The notes beneath the pieces are model-generated. The model ran no database searches. It had not been told where the DNA came from and worked only from the letters and a program-made list of their open reading frames with translations. Position numbers and translations under genes: made by a program. Below are positions 27,781 to 39,828 of a stretch of DNA of 64,000 nucleotides, piece by piece. Position 1 is the first letter of the stretch. Each line of letters begins with the position of its first letter. The stretch lies in assembly GCF_001625305.1 (NCBI RefSeq), contig NW_017804342.1, positions 643,344 through 707,343 on the forward strand, read 5' to 3'. This DNA comes from Branchiostoma belcheri (lineage: Eukaryota > Chordata > Leptocardii > Amphioxiformes > Branchiostomatidae).

Positions 27781-30436
27781 GTGCTTGCAATGATTCTAGT
27801 TCGTGAAGGTTGGGAGGGGCGCTTGAGCACCGTGTGGTCACAGGGGCGACCGACGGGAACACGGATGTGGCCAGGAGGGGCCATTCGTCACTCACGGAGT
27901 CCACGACAGTGTGCGTGCTCGTCGGCTGTTTGGGGGTGGGTCCGCTTCTTCTTCTATCTCCCCGGCAACCAGACAGGATAGCGTTTTCCGCCTCCCGGAC
28001 CGGATCGCTGTTTCCGCCAACCCGTTCTGAGGCAGATCTAGATGGCTGCGGTCTGCCCAGCTGCGCTCCTGCAGAATTCTCCGCGTCGACTCGCTTACAG
28101 AACGGGATGTGCTTCTTGAACGCGCGTTTGAAGTCCTTCATGAACAAGGGGTAGATGACGGGGTTCAGGGCGGAGTTCGTCCACCCCAGCCAGGTGAGAA
28201 CTTCGAACACCTGCCCGGACACACAGTAGCAGAACGGCCGCACCACGTTGGCGATGAAGAACGGGAGCCAGGTGATCATGAACGCCCCCAGGATGATGCC
28301 AAGTGTCCGCATGGCCTTCAGAGACGTCACGCCTTTAGCTCTGTTGTTGCTGTCCTGTCCGTCGACGGTTTGCAGCTGGACGTTCAGAGCGGCCACCCGA
28401 GCGGCTTGTCGTTTGGCCTCGCGGAAAATCGTCCCGTAGGTGAACAGGATGGTCGTCATGGGGATGTAGAACGTCACGATTGAAGCCGTAAGGGCGAAGG
28501 TCTTGTTGGGGTCGAAGATGCACTGCGGGGTGGGGGTAAGGGAGGTGAGGTTGGTGAGGGTCGGGAAGCCGTCGTGCTCGTGTAGCCCGAGGCTGATGGG
28601 CGGAAATGACGTGAGGATGGAGAGGAGCCAGGCGGCGGCGATGAGGATGGCCACCCGGGTACCCGTCATGTACGTGCCGTGCTGCAGACTGTTGGTGATC
28701 TGTATGAACCTGGGTACGAGAAGGGAGGAAGAACGGATATTTTAATCCTCTGTCACACATTCAGGATGTTTCCCCGACCTTGTCCTCGAACATCAGCCGA
28801 CCACGTCAGCAAACAAACAAACAAACAAACAAACAAACAAAAACATGTCGTGCTGATCTGCCTAGACAGGTTCAGGATGGAAGCGCTACACAGCATGACG
28901 CAAATAAACAATAAGCAAAAATGGCGTACTGACCTGTCCAGACAAACAAAAGACATTTCGTACCTACCTGTCTAGACTGATGGCGCAGAGGTTGAGGATA
29001 GAGGCGCTACAGAGCATAACGTCGAAGGACACCCAGACGGGACAGAAGGGCTGCGGGAAGATCCACTCCCCGTACAGATTGGTCAGGGCGGCCGGCGGCA
29101 TCACCAGCGCGCCAACCTGCAGCAGAAACAAGATGGTCATGATTAAGCTCGTAAAGCCCCTGTCACACAGTAATTGCCAAGCAGACGTATGGCGGCAAAA
29201 GCGTTACGGTTAAAACTGGCTATCTAGAGACAGTCCTCAGCCGCCCTAGTCTGTAATCGTAACGTTTAGTCCCCTCGCCTGAGGACTCTCTAAATAGTCA
29301 GTTCTAACCGTAAGGCTTTTGCCGCCAGATATCTGCTTGGAGATTACTGTCGACGTCCATCCCATGCCAGTTAGTCTAACCTGTAGGCAATAAAACACGT
29401 GTATACGCATATAAAAGCTCCGCCCCAGGGGTGTCGCCAAAAAGACCATCGCCTAATTTCACAACAACGATTTACAATATTGTCGACTGTAAACGCTTGT
29501 TTTATTCCATAGTAAGCGGAAATGAACCCAGTTTCACGGCACTTCAGACACTTTCAATTTCCTCCATCAGTACATGACTCAGTCCCTGATGTAAGATTGC
29601 CATCGTCAATTCGCCTCATTTCCTCAACCATAATCCTCTTCACACTCACCAGCAGGTCGGAGACGCAGAGAGACACGATGAAGGTGTTGGTGCGGGTCTG
29701 CAGACTTCTGTGCTTGGCGACGACTAACAGGACTAGGCCGTTCCCTACCTGTAAGGTAAAACACACCTATGGGTACAAAATGTTCCAACATTCGGCCGAA
29801 TAGTAGCCAACCTGGCCGAACACCAGCCGACTCAGTGTCTTGCAGGCCATTTATGTATACATTTTTAAAGCCTGGATCGTAATTGTATACCGTTAGAGCG
29901 AGTGCGGGAGCACATGCGAAAAACCCGTCCCCCTCATCTATCGCGAAAGTCAGTAATTATCCGGTTGTGACTCTTGTAGTCTTGCAGGGGCGATTCGCAG
30001 TGATTTCAGTGCCTCAAACTATGTGCGAGATATAATCAGGTGGATGTGTACATGTTCATAATATTTACTTACAATTTTAATCTCCGAGCAGATCCTACGG
30101 TGGCAAGACCGTATCCACTGACCAGAGGGGTGTCCATCAGCCACACTCCCCTGACCAATGGATACTGTCTTTCCACAAGCCGTAGGAGATTTGAGATTAG
30201 TACACTTTTTTGTCATGTCAAGAAAAGGCCCTGTTTGTCTCCTAACTCACCACAGTCAGTACAGCGATCAGGAACAGGACGGCGGCTGTGGCGATGGTGC
30301 CGGCGGTCGGTCCTGCAGCTGGCACCAGCGTGTCCGCATCTTCCAGCCCCGTCCCGTTGCCATAGGAACCGCTGGTCGTGACGTTGTCCACGAACACGTC
30401 CATGTCGTCTGCTGACGTCACGTCGTTCCATGTCAT
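27758..30436 (-). CDS. 5-HT6-like aminergic GPCR, four exons
   Basis: Exons (minus): 30436-30251, 29748-29650, 29116-28968, 28709-27758. 1386 nt, phase closes, 461 residues. Exon 1 gives an N-terminus with N-glycosylation sites (NVT, NGT) and TM1; exon 2 has GN1.50 and TM2; exon 3 covers TM3 with C120 (3.25) and D127 (3.32), the amine counter-ion; exon 4 covers TM4-TM7 and the tail. Residues match vertebrate 5-HT6 closely: A5.42/S5.43/T5.46 before P5.50, W6.48, P6.50, F6.51, F6.52, N6.55, VLTWLG in TM7 and NPVIY, followed by PLFMKDFKRAF. Expected: a plasma-membrane receptor for serotonin or a related amine, Gs-coupled by analogy. Oddity: DRF (144-146) replaces DRY. The last seven codons and stop lie in a MITE terminus. 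Ligand identity is inference; an amphioxus-specific amine receptor is the alternative. Confidence 0.9.
28863..28905 (-). pseudogene. Decayed partial copy of receptor exon 3
   Basis: Within intron 3 a minus-strand stretch reads VMLCSASILNL, then SRQ, the same peptide as the TM3 end of exon 3 (28968-29116). The bases differ at several positions (gtcatgctgtgtagcgcttc versus gttatgctctgtagcgcctc). The DRF/DRY region is missing and the copy runs into non-matching sequence, so it is a dead fragment of a local duplication rather than an alternative exon. Confidence 0.6.
29167..29347. mobile_element. Palindromic MITE in receptor intron 2
   Basis: The left end cagtaattgccaagcagac pairs with the right end tctgcttggagattactg. 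Inner arms: tggcggcaaaagcgttacgg / ccgtaaggcttttgccgcca, and aaaactggctatctagagac / gtcctcag mirrored by ctgaggac and tctctaaatagtcagtt. About 180 bp, CTCCAAGCAGA family; the left terminus has lost two bases. Confidence 0.85.
30070..30198. mobile_element. Palindromic MITE in receptor intron 1
   Basis: The left arm aatctccgagcagatcctac pairs loosely with gtaggagatttgagatt. Inner arms: ccgtatccactgaccagagg / cccctgaccaatggatactg. It shares the gatcctacggtggcaagac block with the copy at 41669 and the ggccagaggagtg block with 6687. Confidence 0.8.
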
Positions 30437-30479
30437 CGTGCCTGAACCGCAAAGACAAGAAATCCGAGGTTATTTTATT

Positions 30480-31277
30480 ACCTCCATGAAAAATGGAGGT
30501 ATTGTTTTTGGCGGCGTCTGTCTGTGTGTCTGTGTGTGTGTGTGTCTGTGTGTCTGTGTGTGTTTCCGCAACTTTGTAGTCAGCATAACTTCATAACACC
30601 TTTATGGATTGTGATGATATTTGGTATGCTGATAAGTCTTTGGAAGACAAAGGTCAAGGTCAAATATGGGCCTCCTGGTGGATGACCTTGGTACTGCAGC
30701 AGAACTTCCGGTTTTTGTATCTTTGGTCCTGAACATGCTATGGTCTTGAATTTTTGGTGACAGATAGCTTTTCCTGTCAGGAATGAGTGGTGTGGGTTTG
30801 GTCCCCCTAGCAGCTTGTTCAGGAACTGCAGGTGACTTTCGGGCGAAATCTTTAAAAGCCAATAAGTCCAGATAGGAACAGCGTATTTTCATCATTTTTG
30901 GTGTGTAGGTATCTGACAGAGAGATGTACATAATTAACTGCAAATTATGCAAATGAGGACTTTATTTGCATAATTAATGAGGAAATTCTATAATTACAGT
31001 GTTTTACATTATAGAACTTTCATACATGTAATGTATGTAACCTATGGCGGATGAAACATCAACAGATACTAATTATGCAAATGATGACCTAATTTGCATA
31101 ATTAATGCAAAAAATCTATGATTTCTCAATGGTGAATGATGGGAATGTCATACTTGGGACATCTTTAAGTTAATCAAAAGTTAACATACATCACGATGCA
31201 TATATCATGTTAATACAGAGGTCATTTGCGCAATTAAAGAAGAAATTTACATATCAAGCCCATATTTCATGGAGGTA
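30480..31277. mobile_element. ~0.8-kb CCTCCATGAAA-bounded repeat
   Basis: It begins cctccatgaaaaatggaggt and closes with tatttcatggaggta, an inverted pair. Internally there is a gt-rich run (30515-30562), a conserved block (gatgatatttggtatg, aagacaaaggtcaaggtcaa, ccttggtactgca) that recurs at 26440-26530, and an AT-rich part with paired octamers. No coding capacity. It lies 45 bp upstream of the receptor's first coding exon. Confidence 0.7.
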
Positions 31278-31599
31278 TGAGATCTCGGAACTCTTGTTTC
31301 TCTTTTTTTTCTTCTCATTTTCCGTCTTTTTTTACACAGGTTAACACACTCAGTGGTAACACTTTTCAGTTAGGGTAAATACATTTTAAAAGTGACATAC
31401 AAATAATAAAATTAAGATACAACAAATTTTAGTCATCTGGAAAATAGTTTTAAACGATGTTTAGAATTATATGTTAAACGGATAGGTGTAACAAGTCGTT
31501 CGGTGTTGTTAAAGCCAGCTGCCGCCGCGCCGCGTGCCTGCGCAGCTGGTGTTTAACGCCGATTGGTGGTTATACCGTCTATACAGATACGGATACATA

Positions 31600-31790
31600 T
31601 ATTGGGGATCGCGTGTGGCGTAATGCTTGGGTGGCCGGCTCAGAACCCATAGGTTTTGGGTTCGAATCCACCAACATGCACCGATGTTGTGCCCTTGGGA
31701 ACGGCATTTAAACACGACTTTCCTCACTTCACTCAGGTGAAAACAAGTACCTAGCTTCGGTTAGGGACGGTTCGAAACGCAAACTCTTCA
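31600..31790 (+). repeat. tRNA-derived SINE
   Basis: Box A-like tggcgtaatgcttgggtgg (about 31616-31634) and a perfect box B ggttcgaatcc (31659-31669). Then gatgttgtgcccttgggaac and a downstream body (tcactcaggtgaaaacaagtacctagcttcggttagggacg in blocks) that is the inverse of 12345-12450. Immediately upstream (31510-31595) is a copy of the repeat seen at 39890-39975 in inverted orientation. Confidence 0.75.
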
Positions 31791-32666
31791 TCCATCGAAG
31801 TCTAACTCATTCCGGAACATATATAATAAGATAGTTTAATTCAAACGGAAGCTCTCCAATATGATCTGTAGTACTTTGATACTTGATACTTTGAAGTTCC
31901 TGCATCTGAAGACTTTATTCTCGCACTCAAAACCTCTGAAGATCTGAAACACCTCGTTTGAGATATCAAGATGAAAGCACAAGACAATATATGCCTCATT
32001 TACTCTTCATTTATTCCATGCAACCCACGTACTTGTGATGTACTCTATTTTCATCCTTCGTCAAATTGTCTCTGCATGATCTCTGGAGAGTGCTTGACAC
32101 TTGCAGCAGTAACTTGTAGGTGAGGCAGAGTGCGGATGTAAACACTTCCCCGCTTTTACAAGAAGGAAATGCCTGTCACCGTTTTTTTCTTTATGACTTA
32201 TGCACGAAGTATCAAGTGCTGGGAGCTATGAAGCCTGGTTGTCGACGAAGAGGTTCCTACATTTTGTGATGTACGATGTTGTTAGGAATTGCGTTTTTGC
32301 AATGAACTTTTCCATCCTATGCCTAATAATTACACTGCAACATTCTGAAACGCAAATATTGTCTAACTGATTAGAAATTATGATACACGACTTTCCTCAC
32401 TTTGATAAAATGAGTGTTGCATTGTCCCCTGTATTGGTGGCGGCATTAGTAAAAGTTGAAAAAAACTTGAGTGTGCCGTCATCACGTCTTGTGATTACAT
32501 GTTGGAATATACAATAAAATTATGTGTAGAATAGAATATTTAGAAAGACTTCTAGGGGTACCTAACGGCTACATCAATGTTGCAGATGATAGGACACTTG
32601 GGAGTTTGTATCTATACAGCTCTAAAAGCTTTCTTCTCGCTTTAGGGATAGGTTCAATTTGCCGCA

Positions 32667-33063
32667 CTTTTGTTAGGCCACGGCATGTAAATTTTATGAA
32701 TGACATACTCCACAGACTCCAAATCTAACGCGAACGGGCGAAAAAAAACAAGGTTCCTACATTTGAAAATTTTGACTCAATTATTGTACAAATGATTTTG
32801 ATTCAGTGGGAACATCACATATCACTGCATTAAAGTAAGAAACAAAACATTAAATCAGAGCTTTTTCTTGTCTCCTTTCTTCATATGCATAGTTATCTGC
32901 CATCCACCTTCCGGCATGGCAACAGACATCTTTGTCCCATTTTCGGCATGTTGACCACTGTCAGAAGGCAATAAAATTTCTTTCTTTTTTTTTGTCCCAA
33001 GATCAGGCGAAAATTAACGCGCCCTGATGTCATCCATAAAAATTATTTGCTGCGGCCTTAGGT
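32667..33063. mobile_element. TIR element, copy 1 (~400 bp)
   Basis: It shares almost all its length with 34777-35130 (blocks ttttgactcaat, gattcagtgggaacatcaca, aacattaaatcagagc, ccatccaccttccggcatgg, caacagacatcttt, ttgaccactgt). The right end gatgtcatccataaaaatta + tttgctgcggcctta is the inverse of the left end taggccacggcatgtaa, attttatgaatgacat. Slightly longer than copy 2. Confidence 0.8.
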
Positions 33064-34669
33064 GCATACGAAGACCCCCTAACCACCATGAATAAACACT
33101 GAAGTGGCCGGTCATCGGGACTACCAACAACCATCATGCAAGGAACAATCCAGGGAGGAAGAGAGGGATAGAGACAACGGAGAAAATGGGAGGATGATAT
33201 TAGAGAACAGCATGTCACGGCACTGAGTAAAACGTTAAGGAGAACAGAAAACCGAGATGGGGAAGGGTGGAGAAAACTTATGTGGAGAAATACGGATCGT
33301 AGAATTCAGCAAAAAAAGAGAGTAAAATTGACCAAGGGAGTCCGGCCGCGGGAGGAAGTTTCTTTCGTGGCCAATCAAACCTACAAGGCGGCCAACTCTC
33401 CTGGCAATTATTCTCCTATATACGAGTAGCCAGCGTAGTCTGGTAGAAACTGGAAAAAACGTACTGGTCGACAGATCTTCTTTGGTGCCCCGATAGTTAA
33501 GTATCAAATTACAGTGTCAGATAAGATGAAATGTATACGATGATACTTCTCAATGAATCGCCTTCAGGTGAATTTGTGTGCGTGCGTGATTATGTGCGTC
33601 TACGTACACAATTACATGGAAAATTAGGACATCGAATCCCCCAAATACATTATGTATATAAATAGCATCTGTGGCTTAAATCTAACCTTTCTTGTCCGAA
33701 CGCTGATTGCTTCTATTGGATCTAACCGCAGTCCTTGCCTCCGGCACATTGGCATTATTTTGTTAAAGGACCTTCAACCGAAGCTCCTTGCTTTGATCAC
33801 AAGTAGTGTCAGCATTTCATTTGCATACACTTGTCCCCGTTTCTATGAATTATATAAAAAAAATCAATGTAACAATAATAATAGCAACCCTTAACATTTA
33901 GCCACCACTTTGACAAGAAAATCAATGTGTCTGAGAGATTTTTAACGACAGCTTGCGCTCATGCAGTTTTTTTAGGATCTCCATTAGTCTTACAAAAATG
34001 TCATACTATTCATCCTTTCTTCTGTGTATATTCTAGGTATTCTGAAGTTCTACTTTAATGTAGCGTTGGATGGTGTTTCAAGTTAATGATATTGGACTAT
34101 TATATCTTTTTGATGAAATGATAGAAATCACAAACAAGTAAGAAACCTAAGTGAAGGATTAAAATGTTAGCCAAATGTTATTATTTGCATACATGATAAA
34201 AGTTTTACAAAATATACTACAGTTAAGTATACGTGCAGGGGGTGGAAGAAAAACCATTAAGGTTGTATGATCTCCTCCCCCATCATGATTTTACAATTTT
34301 TACAGATTTATCAAATGAAATATAAATAACAATAAAGAAGTAATGGAAAGGTAGTAAACCAAAACAATAAAAAATAAATCAATTAAACAAATTACGGTTA
34401 TTTTTATAGTAACGATTCTCTAAGGCAACTGTTTACAGGTTCAACTTTTTACATTTTACCCACGTCAGTTTAAGCGTGAGATTCTCTACTGCAGCGCTGT
34501 ACAGGGCACTTTGTAATTCTAGCCGTTTGTTTCAGGCTCAGGGGACGAGTGAGTGCATTGGCTGGATTTCCTATCTCATAAACCTGCCTGCCAGGTTTTA
34601 TTAAAGTCGTTCGTTCTGCGACCTGAGAGAATACGGTTCAACGTCGTGTGGTTAAATGGGTCGGCGTCT

Positions 34670-36200
34670 TTGGGTGAAGCTGGGAGGGCATGATATGTGT
34701 AGTGTCGTCATAAAGTACTGTCCCTCGGTAATAACGCAATCAATGTAGCGCACAAAGCTTAAGACAGTGAGTCAAAATAGGCCACAGCAAGTAACTTTTA
34801 TGGATGACATCCTCCGCAGACTCCAAATCCTCAAAGGTTCCTACGTTTTGAAATATTTTGACTCAATCATTGTACAAATGGCTTTGATTCAGTGGGAACA
34901 TCACATATACACAGCCAACACCACATATCACTGCATCAAAGTAAGACACAAAACATTAAATCAGAGCCTTTTCTTGTCTCCTCTCTTTATAGTTATCTAC
35001 CATCCACCTTCCGGCATGGCAACAGACATCTTTGCCAATTTTCGGTATGTTGACCACTGTTTTTTTTTTCCAAAACCAGGCGAAAATTAATGATGTCATC
35101 CATAAAAATTATTTGCTGTGGCCTTAGCACACAAAGCTTGAGACAGAATATACAGTAATCCAAATTCATATCGGTCATGGTATTAAAAGGATGGTATTTC
35201 TTTGGTCAACTTGGCAGTGCATGATGTAGTGTTATCATAAACTACTGTCCCACGGTAATAAAGTAATCAATGTTACAGTCTTAGTGTACAAAGCTAGAAA
35301 CAGTTATTCAACATATACAGTAATCCAAATTCATGCCGGTCATGGTGTTAAAAGGATGGTCTTTCTTTAAACCTTCTTGGGTGAACTTTTTAGTGCATGA
35401 ATAATTTTACTATAGTGTCGTCATAAACCACGGTCCTTCTGTAATACCGGAGTCTATGTTACAGTTTTAGCGTACTTGTGACGAAGCTAAAAGGTACAAT
35501 GCAGCTTATAAGCCAAATCATGTTGGTCACGGATGTTAAAAGGATGGTTACTCTGTCAGCGCTTGATGTAGTGTTGTAATAAACTACATTCCCTCGGTAA
35601 TACCAAATTATACTACAGTTTTAGCGTACTAGTGACGAAGCTAAAAGGTATAATGCAGCAAATCATGTTGGTCATGGTATTAAAAATGATGTTCTTCCTT
35701 TGGTTACTCTGTCAGCGCCTAAAGTAGTGTTGTAATAAACTATATCCCCTCGGTATTAACAGTCTATGTTACAATTTTATTGTTCTAGCCCCAAAGCTGA
35801 AGAGTAAAATGCAACGTATAACCCAAATCATGCCGGTCACGGGTGTTAAAAAGATGGGCTTTCTTTGGGTGAACTTGGCAGCTCTTGATGCATTGCCGTC
35901 ATAAAAAAATACAGTCCCTCGATGCTAACTAGTTTTAGCGCACTAGAAGCGAAACAGCAACGAACATTCAATCCAAATCATGACGGTCACGGGTGTTAAA
36001 AACGATGGGCTTTCTTTGGGTCATAAAGTACAGTCCCTCGGCGTATCCAATGTTTGCCCTCCAAAGCTAAAACAGTAATGCAACATATAATCTAAATTCA
36101 TGCCGGTCACGGGTATTGGACTATCTCGGTGAACTTTGAAGTGCATGATAAAGTGTTGTCGTAAAACTACAGTCCCTCGATACTAAAGGAGTCAATATAT
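34670..36200 (+). repeat. Degenerate tandem array, ~125-185-bp unit
   Basis: At least eight units, each with the order: (ggtgaac)tt..gcatgat..tagtgt, cataaactac..gtccctcggtaat, caatgttacag, tttagcg, caaagct, acagt..aatgcaacata, aatccaaatcatg.cggtcacgg, tgttaaaaggatgg. 'ccggtcacgg' or a variant is at about 35165, 35335, 35520, 35665, 35830, 35980 and 36100. Unit length varies through internal deletions. The TIR element at 34777-35130 is inserted inside the array. Confidence 0.8.
34777..35130. mobile_element. TIR element, copy 2, inserted in a tandem array
   Basis: The left terminus aggccacagcaagtaacttt, tatggatgacatc is mirrored by gatgtcatccataaaaatta, tttgctgtggcctta (about 34 bp, three mismatches). 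No transposase frame; the apparent open frames at both ends encode the same peptide start (FMDDI) only because the termini are inverted repeats. The array motif gcacaaagcttaagacag flanks the left side and cacacaaagcttgagacag the right side. Confidence 0.8.
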
Positions 36201-37711
36201 AAGTGAATTTTACCATATTAGCGCTAAACTCAAATTGTAACAGACAACAGGCAACGGCAATGTAACAGCGAGAAGATTATGAACAAGAGGTTGTCAAATT
36301 CACAACGGCCTCCCTACCATACGAAACTAGTTATGATAACAAAACTGGAATTAATATATATGCTCTATTTCTTTCCATAATTCCTCATCTTCCGGCCTTT
36401 TAGTTGAAAACACCGTGAAAATCATTTGAAGCTTTCAGAAGTCAGTTATTAGACATGTTAGAGCGACTAAATGGTTGAAACAATCATTGAAGTACATGTA
36501 GAAAAGTGCATTGATGCAGATATATTTAATGGGCTTCCTCGGTGATGTCTACAAGGAAGTGATCAGAAGACTGTCAAAAACATCCGGCGTGTTTTGTAGC
36601 AGAATTGCGAACGCTTTACAGTTTGAAGAGTTTAAAGTTATTGCGGGGCCTCAGGGATTTCTTATATGAATGAATATATTTCCTGTTTATTGAGTTTATT
36701 GACTTAAAACTCTACTAAAGCTGCCCACCCGAGGGTGATAGCTATTCTTCCAGGATAGTATACACATAAAACATAACAAAACATCGATAAATATACATAT
36801 ATACATCAATATACACAATATATACATATATATTATGTTCAATTTACTACCAATTCTATACAGTTTGTTTCAGTCTGTCTTTGGTAATTCTCCTGTCAAT
36901 AGTTTGAATCTATATAAGAATACTGTTTGCATGCCGCATTCTAAAGTCTGATAGAATCAGCAGATGTTGTAACAAAAAGATGGAGGAACATTACAAGCTC
37001 CGAGCGATTTCGAGAGCTCCGTTTTTGCAAGTGTCCCTTAGCAACATATGGCGATATAAAACCTGCATCTGTACAATGCACATGTTGGTTTTTAAATGTC
37101 GGTACGCACAGTTAAACCTGCATTAGTGGCCACCTGTGCTTTAAAGTGGAGTTCTTAAGCTATTTCCCCCTTTGACGCAAGCAGTAAGAAGACTGTCTTT
37201 AGCAGCCATCTGTGGCTGTTTTTTCCTGCAGTCTCCTGCAGAGTCATAAGACAGGTTTGACTGTAATATACAAAATACATGGTGCCTGCTCTCCCCTAGT
37301 ATAAAGTGGAGAAGAAAAGACTGGCAAGGCCGTAAAAAGGAATGTATGCCTTTATACCGCCTACACGGTACTCTGCGCCATTGCATAAGACGCGGTACAT
37401 TGTACACGCAAGTCAGGAAAACGAGAATCCCTCGTTTTTTTGGGTTCTAGTTATGGTCCTTGGTGCACAATCAAGTCAAGAGAACGCGGGAAACGGTTGT
37501 ATATTTTTGGGGTAATATCACATTCTCTTTGTACGCATTCAAGTCAAGACGACGAATAACATTGCAGTTCTTGGGTATTAGAGTCCCATATAGCTTTGTG
37601 CACATTCAAGTCAGGAAAACGCATTGTATTTCTTATGTGGCACGATGTTTTTGTAACAGCTAATGTCCATTACCTGGCAACGTTTCGGCAGCCGTTCTCC
37701 TATACCTTCTT

Positions 37712-37903
37712 AGTCTCCACCAGACTTCTTTTGCAGGCTGAATAAATCGTAAAGATTGGCCTAAAAGGGTATTAATTGGCAAAAGAAGGTAGCCGGCCAT
37801 CGAAGATTTTAATTGGCCTGCTACCTTCTCTTGCCAAGCAATTAACACTCTTTTTAGGCTGATTTCTACGATTTATTCAGCCTGCAAAAGAAGTCTGGTG
37901 GAT
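37712..37903. mobile_element. Palindromic MITE, CACCAGACTTCTTTTGCAGG family
   Basis: The left arm ccaccagacttcttttgcag, gctgaataaatcgta is the inverse of tacgatttattcagcctgca, aaagaagtctggtgg. Inner arms: ggcctaaaagggtattaatt / caattaacactctttttagg, and ggcaaaagaaggtagc / gctaccttctcttgcc. About 190 bp, few mismatches. Confidence 0.85.
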
Positions 37904-39828
37904 ACCAAAATAAATTGTAATACCTTCCTCAGAGCAGAGGTTTTACTAGCTAGCACAGGGACTACCGAAATCTCGGCAGACGATGTCTACTGGCTGCGTA
38001 TACCTTGCGATTTATCAACCCAAGGAAAGTATCCCCCGACGCCGTGCTTGTTGTATAAATTCATCAAGAATCTGGCACACAAAAAAATCCAGACAAAATG
38101 GATCCATACGTATGCAATGGCCGTGCTCAGTGAAAGATGGATAAAACGCAGCGGTTTTTATTTCCCATAAGAATCTAGTAACGTCAGTTGACTTACCTTA
38201 AAGCTTCTTCTATCTCCGTGTAAATGTCGCAATGTGTGCGGCTCCCTGGCCCCCCAGACACCGACTGAGCAGCAGAGACGACACAGGTACGGGGAATAAA
38301 AAATTCCCTTCGCCCGGAGGTGGACGACTGGATACCAGTCTCTCTCTGATTGGTCGTACAATTAAACCTCCTCCAATGGTCGTACCGTCCGGAACGTGAC
38401 GAAAACTGTCCTCCGTGTAATCACAGGCTAATAACGTTAACCAGCACGGCACTTTGCTTCAATATCCACATCAGAGGAAGGTATTTAGTAAGACTGAATC
38501 TACGGCAGTGCCGGCAATGCCGCGTAGTGTAGCCGGGGGCGGTACCAATATGTGATATAACGTCATACATCGTCTGATACGTGTAATGCTGTATGTACAA
38601 ATGTCACAAATGTCAGAAGAACTTAATTGCACGACAATTGTACATGGTACAATGTAAGGCAACGACTATTGAACACAGTATCACAACGAAAAGGGTTTAA
38701 AATAAAACCGTTAACATCCTAGTTACTTAACATCTAGTGCTAATGTAATATGCAATGAAGTAGGGCTAATCATGAGTTTCAGCATTTTTTCTAAGTACAG
38801 TCTTTTATGTCTTTAGCTATTTTTGCATTGTGAGAGTTATTGCATTTGAATACTAGTATATAAATCTGTCTATATATAACACCGAGTCTGTTGATATCTA
38901 TTGAACTTGATTCGAAAAAGTGAAAAGCTTATTACGTAAAACATCATATCTAGAGCATTATATATGTTTCCCCTGGTGAAATAAAGAAAGAAACAAACAA
39001 ACAAACAAATTCTCAGGGCTGCATTGAAGTCATAGCTTGCCGGTTCCTCTCTTCTTGCTGTAGCGGGATTCGTCTTCATTGAATAAAAGATCAAAGATAT
39101 AGATTATTGAATCATCTTTACTGACACGTTCGTGCGCACGTGAGCTAAATGTAACGTTTACGTAAAAAAAAACTAAAAATAAAGTGCACCTGGTTACAAA
39201 AGCGTGAAAGGTCCGTTTCTAATTGGTTATAACAAAATCATGATCCAAAACAAAAAGGAAAACTGGACAGGAGAGACAAGACTTTTCTGCACTACATGTA
39301 TTTTCGTTTTCATGAAAGGCCTTTGCGCCGGTTTAAATGCTATCGAATAGATTTTTGAATTTCAAACAGATCCGCCGACGAGTGCATCAAAAGAATGAAT
39401 GACGCAAGTGACCTATCGCTCCAAGCAGTTCTATATACCACCAGACTTTTACAATCTGAAATTAAGCTTCACTGTAGATGTGGTGTTCCTGTTAATGTCT
39501 TTTCCTGTTAATTTGTGGTACTTTAAATCAGATTTTTTTCTTAAATGGTTAGAGTTTACAGTTTTCAGTCTGTAACTGTATCTCCGTCTCAAGAAAAAAA
39601 ATAGCATCATTTGGGAGCTATTTACGCTCGAGGCTGCTCTAATATGATATGTATAAACCACATGCACAGTTTTGAATCGTTGCTAGGTTATCTGCGAAAC
39701 AGAGGAACATTCCAGACGGACCATGTGATTTAATTTCAGCACATGGGAAGGATCCATGCGCCAATGTGAAGGTCGTTTCGTAACGGTACCAGTTCTTCAG
39801 TCTACGCGTGTGCATCTTTTGATGGACT

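Noticed and set aside
28753..28956. Minus-strand frame containing VMLCSASILNL as an alternative receptor exon
   Set aside because: Lacks a usable donor after the TM3 peptide and the DRF/DRY motif; scored as a decayed exon fragment.
34767..35178. Plus- and minus-strand open frames with a shared FMDDI peptide at 32650-33060 and 34767-35178
   Set aside because: They arise from the inverted termini of a non-coding TIR element; no other coding signature.
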